Assembly: GCF_023856365.1 (NCBI RefSeq)
Contig: NC_064541.1
Coordinates: 22,980,214-23,044,213, forward strand
Reading direction: 5' to 3'
DNA: 64,000 nt
Origin: Brienomyrus brachyistius
Lineage: Eukaryota; Chordata; Actinopteri; Osteoglossiformes; Mormyridae
Below are positions 9,501 through 21,544 of this stretch, one piece after another. The translations under genes and the position numbers were made by a program. The notes beneath the pieces are model-generated. The model was not told the DNA's origin, searched no databases, and saw only the letters and a program-made list of their open reading frames with translations. The first letter of the stretch is position 1; every line of letters begins with the position of its first letter.

Positions 9501-12500
9501 GGTGCAGATGAGTTGGTGTCAATGTAATGTTCCTCACTGACATAATAAAAATCGCCACCACTGAAATGCAAATGTCACAAACACTTACCATTGACAGTGA
9601 GAGTGACCTCTCTCTCAGCCACCCCAATCCTGGGAACGATTGCTTTGCAGGTGTAGACGCCAGCATCTTCCTGTGTGACAGCCTTCAGCTGCAGGGTGTT
9701 GCCATTGCTGAGAACCTGGGGTAAGATGAGGTAAATGCAACACTGATCTAATTCAGCACACCAGTGCTAGCGCTGTCGCCCAGTCAAACAGCAAACTGAC
9801 ACCACAGCGTAAAAACATCGGAATTAACGCTATTGTAATCAAGTTAATCGTGCAATTAAGCCATATTGCCTTGTCAGCACGGCTATGCTCTTCAAATAAT
9901 TTTAAGTAAAAAGGCAGGAACAGAACAAAGGATTCTGAATGAGAATCTTTTTAACCTTTTGACCAGTTACATTTGGTCACTTGTGAGCTCATTGATCCCC
10001 AAATTTCAAGCTGTGATTAATCCATTTAGCTTCCCAATTATTGAATTACCCAATTAATCCATATCGCCTAGATAATGAAATACGCACCCTGTGGATTAAA
10101 ATAGCCAAATTTCCATGGGACACAGTGGGACATCTTTCTCTTTATGCAACACAATTGCTTCTATATTGACATGCAGCTCTAAATCGTCCAAATAAATCTG
10201 ATAAAATAGCAGACAGGGCATCCTGCAAACCAGAATCTGGTGAGTGAATGAGAAACTAAAATAAATGTAGACTGGAGCATCAAATACCACACGGTTTCAG
10301 TGATTCTGAGCCTAAGCCTCAGACCCTTGGGGACACAAGACATTTAAAGAAGCAGAAAGAATATACTGCAATGTGTGATCATCCATTAAAGCCTCCCTCG
10401 CAGTTTTCAGCAGATACCGCCTATTGAGATTGAACCATATGCCAGCTAAATAAGACTGAGAGCCACTGCACTGTCTAGATTTGTTTTGAGATTCCAGAAG
10501 CTGATCTTACCACGCTGGAGCCCTGCTTGGTCCAGGCCAGGGTTAAGGGGGGGTTGCCGGTCCATGAGCAGGTGAAGGCTGCATCCATACCTATGTCTAC
10601 AGCCACAGGCTTGGGCTCGGATAACAGTCTGGGACCAACTAAAGACATCAAATTTGCAGCATATTAGTCATCTTAATGTTCTATAAAAGCTCAAGATCTA
10701 AAAGCTAAGAGGAATCACAAATGTTACTTTAAATAATCATTCAGCTTTATAAATCTATTAATACAAACTTATTAACATTTTTGAACGGCATAAACAGTGT
10801 GCTGTTGACTTACACTGGACATCAACAAGTGTGCTGACATTGGTGCTGCCCACAGAATTGGATACCTCACAGGATACCGGGTCTGTGAAGTAGGAGTAGT
10901 CCACTGTCACCTCCAGCCTGTCTCCGTTGGCTTCAGGTATGGGAACACCACCCTTTGACCACCTGGTTGGTCGCAGTAATGTTAATGACATCATTAAACC
11001 ATACTACTCCATGCAACGTCAACCACTGACATTTATTGGTTCAAAACCATATTCATGATGCATTCATAGAGCACTCATAAGCATTATGTAAGTATACTTT
11101 AACATGTCGCAAAGCATTGCATTCATAATACTTTCATTGAACAAGACATGACAGCTTTAATATATATATTAATAATAAACATTATAATTGTATAATCGAT
11201 TTAGGCATTAAAGTCCTCTACTGAGAACATGGGTTCTTTTAAAAGCACTTTGTAAACCCTTTGGTTAAAACAGTGCTATATAAATAAATATTGATTGATT
11301 GATTGATTGATTGATAGACTAATGTATTTTTAAGTTATTAAGGATATTAAGGTATTCTTACATGCTACCAAAGATGGTTCTATGAATGCATTATAAAGGC
11401 ATTATGAAGTGTATTGGTAACGTAGTGTTACCTAATATGAGAGTAAGCAGTACAACAGTTACCTGTAACCTGTGATCTCTGGGTTGGCAGAGGCCATGCA
11501 AATAAAGAGGACCTTGGCTCCCTCCATCACTGTTTGTGGCTGGGCAGACAGAGTCACTGAAGGCGGGTCTGCAACAATATTAGTCCATTATACAAAACCT
11601 TTCAAATCGTGCATTTTATACTATCCATATCCACAGCTGCTCTTATTACAAACAATACATTTTTAATGCGTAATGTACTCAGGTCACTAATCAAAAGAGC
11701 CTATGCAGGCATTGATCTTCACTTTCCTAAATTCAAATTCAGACTCCAATTCAGGGAATGAACATTCCATGTGTAGACCATAGGTGGAAGCTAGAGCCAA
11801 CTAGTTGAAATAAAAATCTTGGTCTGTATTTGTACTTTCTGAACCGGGACTTTCCTTTTCTGGCGTAGACTAAGCGGAGACTGAGCCTGCTGCGGCTGGC
11901 TTCTGGAGGGCTGGGAACGTGGCTTATACTTACGCTGCACATTGACGGTGACCGAGGTCTGCCGTCCACCTGGGGCCGCCGGGTTCAGCACCCTGCAGGT
12001 ATAAATGCTCCCCGAGTCCTTGTCTTCGGGTGTAAGTGGGAGCATGCTCACCGCCACCTCCCGTTTGCCATCCTCCATTAGCGTCTGCCATTGCGGAGAA
12101 AACACACCGTCCAATTTAGCGAAGCTCTTGGTACTGCAGCCTTCGTCAGGCCCATATGAATTCTTCAAACCCTCATGAAATGGTGTCAGTATGAAATCTT
12201 ACGTTCCATAAATTAAGCACACCATGCATGAGTCAGCGTACTCAATTTGTTAGTTTATTATTTAAATCAGACGGCCTGGGATAACACCGCATTGATTTAT
12301 TTGTCCGTTATTACTCAGCTTGCTAGCATCCAGAGGTAAACAGTCCTTGTTTGTTCTCCCAGGTTTTTTTGGCCGCAGATGTCAATTTGTTGCTAGCAAA
12401 AATCAATACTGTTAAGTGAGAAAATACGCACTTTGAAGGATTATTGCAGGTGGAGGCAAAATTCAGCGCTGACTCGGACCAATAATGGCAGCAAGTACCT

Positions 12501-15500
12501 CAAAATTATGTCAGTGCTGACAGCAAGATGCTACTTAACTTAATAATGTGATGAGTAATCCTGAGCTCACTCCCCACCCATCTAGAATGGCCGTTTGGTT
12601 CCACAACCAGGACAAAAAAGCACAAAGTACCTCACATAGACATTTGCCCCCCCCCCCTACTCCCCACATCCACTCCTGGCTTTCACCCTCTAAACGTGTC
12701 ATTTACTATCGTTTAGTGTGGTCAGAGAGCATAACAAATGTGGCACTCTTCCTGGCTATGGATGTTTCACGCCTCGCCACATCCTCATTGTGCATTGTTG
12801 TGGGTGATTTCACCGCTGCCCCCCACCCCCACCCCCCTCCTCCCCAGCAATTCTACTGTATCAACGTTCATGCCTGCCTGAGCTTCGCCATGCTCCAGTT
12901 ATGCTGAGATGTTGGTGCATTAGAGACCTGAGCTGGGGATAGTGGACTGCAGAGAGAGAAGTATAGCCATACTGCTGTTTTTGAGAGGTTTTGTGATAAA
13001 ACACGGCTCTCAAACTGCTCTGACTTAGAAATTGTAGATTCAATCTGAATCAGTGCTTCCTAGCATTTGTCTTTCGGGATAGTGGAGTTAATCAAAGGGG
13101 AGGAACCAGCTCCCATTACAGCAGAACTCCAGTCTTCCACTTACCTTGGAGTAAATGGCAGAGTCCTGGATCTCTCCATCTCTGTACCAGGTGATCTCTG
13201 CTGCTGGTTTGGCCCCTGAAGCTCTACAGGTAAGGTTGTGAGGGGTGTGGGCTTTCAGCTTTACGACCGGACCTCCCTCCACCACCGGGTCAGATGGGGG
13301 CACTGTAAATCATGAATATCCAGGTCACAAACAAGAGCCGTACAGCTAAGTCATCATACCGCCCTGTGGTTTCACTTCCACGATGTGTCATGTTTGTCTG
13401 GCTACAAAAGGCTTTCGATAAACTACCATTCAAGCTCCAAAACAGAACATGTTAAAGTCAATGCTTCTTTAAAAGTAGCTGAGATGATTATCTAATTAAA
13501 TTGTAGGAATTAACCAGCTAAATTAAGCCGAGCAAAGTAACTTCTTATGAGAGTTTTCACAAACATTTTATGTTTTCAGTGGCCAACCTTTTATCTCTTT
13601 GAAATAGGTATTAGTATTCATGACAAACGCACTTATCCCAGTTGCTTTATATATTTTCCAGCTCCACTCTGGAGGCTTTGTCCTGCAGTGACTCATATTA
13701 CCTGTAGATTTGGAAATTTATTTCACTTGTGTGCCTGCAAATAGGGCAGGTAGCCAAATACATCTCCAATCTAGGCATCTGTCTCTCAAGACAAAATACC
13801 AGCACATAAAAACTAAGGCTCCCCTGCCCCCCGTCGATATCAGAGGTCTTCCCACGGTGCTGCTAGGTTAGTGTGTGGTTGGCCATTTTAATTTCCTCAC
13901 GGATTCCCTTGACTGCGTCCCCACTGCTGAATGGTTGCATCGGATTGCTTGGGTCTCATCCAGCGCATCGATCTCCCTACACATTGCTTTGGTCCTCTGT
14001 GCTCAGCTTGATTTATTCGTCTGTCTCATGGAGGTCTCAGATAGAGAGGAAAAAGAGGCCAGGACCTCACTGTCTTCTGGGGCTTCGCTCTGAGCCCAGC
14101 TTGGGCATGAACTCTGTTTGCTGGGGTGGTTTGTGAGTGCTGACTGGAGAAATGCATACTGCTAATGATGACAATCCTGACATTGACTTTCCTTTTATTT
14201 GTTTGACCTTTTTATTACCACCCTTTCTCACAGCTCAGTTCTTAGCACAGCAACCTAAAACAACAGTTTCCAATGTTCTTTGTTCTTTGCTATCAACAAA
14301 TAATAACGCCACAAAAAAAATCCATTCCTGCCATGCCTAGGGCAACCACCAGGTGCCACCAGCGTTCCATCAGTCTTCCCTCTCTCCAGTGACCTGGAGA
14401 CAGAGGGCCCCGTGGATTCACCAATCACTCATATTGTGTTAATGTAAAAGCTGCCCGCAGCTGACAGACTGGGTGACTCACAGTAAAATGTGCTAACTGT
14501 GCAAAGCTTGACGTTTTAGCATCTAGGCAAGTCAATGGTGAATATGGCAAACACAGTACCCCGGATCTTCACAGTCATGTTTATGAGATATAAGTAAAAA
14601 GACTTTTTTTCTGCCTGCTAGAATACAGAACTACTGTTAGGGCAAGAGTAACATCTCAGGACATCTATCAGAGAAATAAATATGCTAAAAGTATAATAAA
14701 AATGAACAAGAATGAATAAATAAATAAATGCAAAGTTGCAGATTTTCCTATTAAAAGACCACACCATGCTTGTATATCTTTGCTAAGAACTGCACGAAGG
14801 TGGTAGCCTGTCATGGGAATCCCGTCGGCGTTCAGAGAGCGCTACCTACCTAGCACAGTGAGTTTGGCACGGTGAGAGCGCAGCGCCGCCTGCGTGGCCT
14901 GACACTCGTACACGGCATCGTCGGCCAGCTCGGCGGAGTCTATCTGCAGGCTGTGCTCCCCGGAGAGTGCATCGCCCATCAGAGAATAGCGTGTCCAGCC
15001 TGCGTGAAGCCAGGGAAGGAAGCACCGTCAGGAACGAAACAAATGAGCAGGACACAGGACTGCCCCTAGAGGGAGCCGGGAATGAGACACGGTGTGTCAG
15101 CACTCTCACTGCATTAACGGGACTTCCTCACCAGTAAGCAAGCAACATGGTTTGGAATAGCACTAGGATGATGAGCATGGGAGTAGTCAGGGAATTCAGG
15201 TGTTAGCTGGCCTCTGAAGACATCATTTATTCTGTGGTGATTTAGTGGGACATTTTCACTGTCTCTTGGTAACACCACTCAGCAAAGTCAATTCAGCCGC
15301 AGATGGTCCCCAGTGTACTCTGACAAATCATGTCGCCTGCAATCAGATAGCCTCACCTGGCAGGTCCCTCTCTCCCCCCAAAGCCAGACCGTCTTTGGTC
15401 CACTGCACCATGCCACGGTATCCAACGATGACGCAGGGCAGTGTCACCGACTGGCCAGACACCACAACCTGGTCCTGAGGTTGCTGTGAGAAGTACGCGG

Positions 15501-18500
15501 CTTCGGCTGCTGTTGGGGCCAAAGAGGAACACATGAGCAACAATGTAAGGTTTAGAAAATACGACACTCTGCTGATTTATTAGCGACCGATATGTCACAC
15601 AGACTTTGTTCTTTGAACATCAGTCATTATGTTTCCTAACAGACTGGTCTCTAATCTGATCTAATCATGATCTAAAGCAGCAAAAGGTATGTTTACAGTA
15701 AAAAAACAAAGGAACAGAGATCCATTCCCCATGTACTTTTTCAAAACCATCAACACAGGTTTGTGGAGGTATTTATTATGTGTTTGTTTTAATGATATGA
15801 AACATATAAAACGTGTAAAATGCGTTCAAGATCATAAGCCATCTTGCTTTTGGTTGTATTGTTAACAGTATGAATTTCAAGTTCTTTTGTACCATGAAAG
15901 AATCAGGCATGTGTACAAACTCTGGCCTCAAAGGTAAACATTCAAATCAATGTTCCTTTTCATGAAGTGAAATCTGCCTCCCATAGAACTTATTCAGCAA
16001 AGTATATAATGTGCCAAAAACCGGCTTCACAGACACCCATAGTTTGTTACAGTACAGAGATACTTTAAAAAGAACTCCTTGCTAGAAACAGAGGTGCATC
16101 AATCAAAAGAAACATCCACTCATGTTCCTTGTCCAGTACAGGGTTGTGGTGAACCTGAAGCCTGTATTAGAAAACATTGGGCACAAGGAGAAGGCACCAT
16201 GAATGGGCTCTGGTCCATTGCCTGGCACACTCTCACTTGCCACGGGTAATTCAGAGATACCTGCTCACTCAACCAAGTGGCTTTTGGACTGTAGGGGGAG
16301 ACCGGAGTCCCCAGTGGAGACCCGCTTACACACAGGGAGAACATGCATAGCTCCACACACCAAGCCATGGGTACAGAACAAACCTCCACCCCGGAGGTAA
16401 GGCTGCCCTCATATTAAACACATTTCCAAATGTAATGACTACATGCTATTTATTGTCAATGTAAATCCAGAAATGAAAATGCTGAAAGAGATACAGATGA
16501 GCCTAACAGCAGAGTTGGGATACAACCATGACAAAAAAATACACATAATAATAATTTTCATTTGACTTACAAATGTTTTGGATTCTCATCTCCGGGTAGT
16601 GTCTGGCTAACATTTTCTCATAATCACTAACTTACATTCAAAGCAAGAGGATCTGTTTAGCCCAACTGTAAAACACTTAGCTAATATCAGTATTAATTTC
16701 TTCAATGAAAAAAGCTGTAGGTTACGTCTCTCAATAGTCAACTTCCATTTACAATGTGAGCAACGTGGAAGCCATCCATTTCAAATTAGTAGTTAGCTAG
16801 CTGAAGCAACAAGGTTGGTGGAAAATCACCCCCAGGGATCCACAGAGCAGTCTAAGGGGATCATCAGAAATGTGTCAAAAAATGATTAAATGCATTAGAG
16901 AACTTCTCATTCACAAAAAAAAACCATCAACCCCCAAGCCAAAAATATTCAAGGGAGACCATTTAAATACAAAAAAGTGGGCTGTAAATTGGACTGACTT
17001 ACATGAACACTACAGTGAATGACAAATTTAACTCTAATATCCCAACAGAACATTGTAATATTAACAATCCATCCATCCATCCATCCATCCATCCATCCAT
17101 AATTTCCATAAATGAACCACTTATACAGTATAGGGTTGTGAGGAAGTTCTGCAACACAAGTGAATATTGTCTGATATTTCGTTTTACGAACAGCACAAGA
17201 TCACAACCTTGCCTCAGAGAAAACCTGCATTCTAGGAAAAATGATCTACTCTGATATCCAGACCACATCCACGGGTTTCTGGCATTAGGAATTAACCAGC
17301 TAAATTAAGCCGAGCAAAGTAACTTCTTATGAGAGTTTTCACAAACATTTTATGTTTTCAGTGGCCAACCTTTTATCTCTTTGAAATAGGTATTAGTATT
17401 CATGACAAACGCACTTATCCCAGTTGCAAGCAAAACACTGAGTTCATTTGAAGTGAGGGAAGTATATTTCTATACAGTATAATAAAGTATGTGGTATAAT
17501 TAGGAATGTGTTACAGCAAACCTAAAAGTTAAAACCTAAACAAATTATAATTTATAATTAAAATCTTCCTTGTGACCATATGGTATACCCACTCTGCTGA
17601 AATCATGCCTTTTGCCTTTGCCAGTATTACAAAATGGATGTTAAACAATCAAAACACCATTTGCCACACTGGGGGAGCCATCCATTAATGTCCTGAAAAA
17701 CAACAGGAGCCTTTGGCAATACTCTGCCATTATTTCTCAGGAAATCTCTACTGTAGGCTTGCTGGTGAAAGTCCTACGACTTGGACCATAACTTAAACAA
17801 CATATGTATGGTGTCTGATAAACAGGTGACAAATCTGTCCAAGGAAATAAGGAAAACGGAGAGCATGAAAGAGAGGGGGCAGGAGTTGAGTGGGGCGGTA
17901 ACTCCTTTTCACAGAAAAAAAAGGCTTTCCCTCATTTTCCCCCTCTTACTTTCTTTGTGGTTAAATGTAAGAATAAGGACTAAAGAAAGATGAAGAGGGG
18001 GTCTATTCAGTGACCCTCGCCTACCCCCCCCCCCCGCCCAATTATTTGCTGGGCCTGGAGAACTTAAACAGCAAGAGTAGGAGGCCTCCCAAGGAAGAAA
18101 GCTGTGAAAGGAGGGCAGCATACGGTGGCTGGAGACGCACCATTGTCCCGCTGTCCCTGCGTTTTAATAGGCCTATTTATTTCCAATCAATCCGGCTAAA
18201 TGTGAGTTTAATAGCTTTTCAATAGCAGTCTTTTCCCCAGAGGGGAAGCAGGATTTTCTCTCTTATTCACCGACACCCCCCACCCCTAGCTCTCTGTTTT
18301 TTCTTTCAAAGGTGCTCCATTGAAAAGGGGGCTTTCAAGCTCACTTGGCAGTGTTTGTTCGCCACTCAATTATCCACTTCATCTGGGCTATGCTGCTGAA
18401 CCTACGATCCTAACCTGCTCACCCAAGACCCTGACCCCCCCCCCCCCCCCCCCCGCAACCCCTGTCCTTTCCAACTTTTCTGAATTTAACTAGCCACCAA

Positions 18501-20923
18501 ATGGTCCCTGTCATAAACTGTCCATGCCGCAAACCAGTTTAGCTCCCATCTCTATACAACCGTATTCCATTCCAGTATGCATTTCCCTGCTTTGTTTAAG
18601 GTCTTTCTGTGTGTCAGTATGAGGTCCATGTTTCATGTGTTGTGGATCAAAGGACCTAAAACATGGCTGTCTGAGCTACTGGGCATTCAGAAGATGTTGG
18701 GATTTCTTTGCCATACATTAAACCCTGCTTACTGGTTGGCTGACCACAGTATTCTGTTCTTATGGCGAACTGTAATTTTTCAAATGCCTTTTAACTGTTC
18801 AGTGCTTTTAGGTGTTATTTTTACGGAAAGTACAATATACACATCAGTCACCAGCATGTATCCTGTTCCAATGTCTAAACGTCCAATGGAGATAATTCAT
18901 TGCTGGTTGTTTTGGGAAACTGCACGCGTACAGTTGTGTAAATATTTCACTTGCTCACGGACAACAGCTACGCATACAAAGTCAGAAGAATATCAGTAAT
19001 TCAGTATACTTACTGGAAATCTTCAGCAGAAAACATTTCAACTAGCTAATGATTAATTTAAAATTCCTTTAATACCTCCTAGCTGAATAGCCAATTCTTT
19101 AAGGATACATTAGCTGCTTAAATACATGAATAAATTTCTAATAGAGGAACTGAGATCAAGGCAGCCTGAGTATAAGGCATTGGGATGATGTGCCTGAATT
19201 GCACCTGATATTTTCACAGACACTTAGAGTACATCCCCTGTCTTTGAAAGCCAGGGTGAGTTTGGAAAGGACCTTTATGTACAACCTCTCCCTTCTGAGT
19301 CTCCTTCTGGAAATGATTTTTTTTTTGTTCAGTGTACTTCAAAAAGGCAGAATTGCACTGCATTTTTCCTCCCTTAGTAACAAGGTCAAAACATGCTCGG
19401 CCCAATATGCTTTAATCCGGATTTTAAAAAAACGGAACATCATTTTACTACGCTGGATGCATAGGCTGTGGTGGGGTGGGGCAGTGGGGGGCACAGCAGC
19501 AGAGGGCTGGGGGCCTCACACGTAAACAGAGCAGGCAAGTTAACGGGGACTGAAGGCTAGACTACATTATTTTCTCTGATACAGAGAATTTGTTAGCATG
19601 TCATATGATTGGAGTTAGGCATGGTAGGCTGTGTTTTCTAATCAATATATGCCGGCAAACGCAGTACCAGTTGTTTTCATTTTCTACACTGAGAGACATG
19701 TTTACAATACTAGGAAACGCATACAAACAGGTCTTTCCAATAATGGAGTCTGGGGCAACAGCACAGGGAACATAAAAGAACATTAATGGAATTATGGTAA
19801 TGGGCAGGGGCAGCGTGTCACCTGCTATGTTAAACACTGAACTACAGAGAACTGTAATGTGCATCCAAATATGGCACTATGGCCCACCTCACTCATGGAG
19901 ATTTCCTGAATGCATCATGCAGTTTTCTCTCAGTGACCCCACTTCACATGCCAGAGTGCTGAACCGATGGGTGGGCAGCATATTACAGAAATAATAGTTT
20001 TGGACTGAAGCTACTGGACGCTCATGGGAAGGAGATGGAAAGCATTTGACTGTTGGACTGGCCAGTCGAAGCATTCTGGTGATCTGGGTTTCTGTTCCCA
20101 GTTTTTGACTGGGGCTGGCGCTCCACCAGTTCAGTTCTGCAAAACCCATAGATGTCTTCAATATGTCCTACCCACAGAGATCTACTTAAGACCTTCTTTA
20201 ATGCTTCTTCAAGGCAGGGACAGTTTCTATTTTAGGAGCACCAGAGCACTCGCATTTTATCTTTTCACTCCAGGGTCTTGCAGTCTTGCAAGGTCTTGGA
20301 GCACAAGTGCTCTTAAGTTGACTGAGCAGTTTACCCGGTGCGGTAATAATTCAGTGCATAAAAATAGAAAGTAGTATCTGGTGATATATTCCATCTGAGA
20401 ATTCTGCAGACATGTGCGTACAGGCTTGGATTTTGCTTTCGATTCTACGTCTGAAAACTGGGAAACCGGCTGAACCAAAGACCCCAAATGGAGCAGACCC
20501 ACTCCTCCAGTGCCATCCATTGTGCCAGGTTAAGATAACGCGAGTAAATAACATTGGCTCTCTCGGCTGGCTCATACTGAGAGGATTCATTGTCCTTGTT
20601 TCCATCAACTCCTTTGTTTCCCTCTCATTACTGACATGTGCATATGGGAGCGCATACGAGAGAAAGCTGGCTGTATTCGGTCCCCCTGTGTCTATCTTGG
20701 GGTTCGGCATGCAGAGCCTCTGTCTAATCACATTACAGCATTTCCTACAGAAGCTTACAGTGTGCTTAGAAAGTGAGAGCACACAGAGTCCATCCCCTCC
20801 AACTGTCTAAAGACTTATTTAGCATCCCGAGATGATATACTGAGACCAGGACCTCCTGCACTTACTGTTGATGGGAATATGTTAGGCGCTTTTTTCCTGT
20901 TTTTACCCAGATTTGCTATTTGG

Positions 20924-20992
<69 letters not shown>

Positions 20993-21502
20993 AAAATCCA
21001 GGCAAATATTTCTTCTCTTTATTACCAAAAAGATTTGGTTTTGCTAGCTTGCAATGTTATCCTTAATAAAAACTGTGCCTTTCGACTGCCATGCCATGTG
21101 GTGCAATGACCAGTCACACCTAAGGTTCTTCTAGGCCTGGCCAGAGAAATATTTGCATAAGAAGAGAAACTGACCCTAGCATCTAAAATTCACAACCTTC
21201 CACCATTTCCCACTTCAGACTGAACTCACCTCCAGCTTTGTGTCCCTTACTGTCTACATGCTCCCCCATCCCGCAAAAACAGACATGTAGCTAACCATCC
21301 CCGCGACTCCTAGCAGTCATGATCCTTGAAATCAATGTGTCACTGCTCCTTGCAGAATTATGTAAGGTGCTGCTAATTGTTGATTTGCCTTCTCCATGGC
21401 TGTTGTGTCTCTCATCTCTGAGCTTCCTGTCGTCCATAGTCATCAGCTCCCTGCCGCTCTCCATCCTCCCCGTGAAAATCGCAGGGGTTCGTGTCAGCTT
21501 GG

Positions 21503-21544
<42 letters not shown>

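Noticed and set aside
18577..18999. 140-codon plus-strand frame in intron 1
   Set aside because: No domain, no upstream splice or start context, and hydrophobic low-information sequence; treated as a chance frame.
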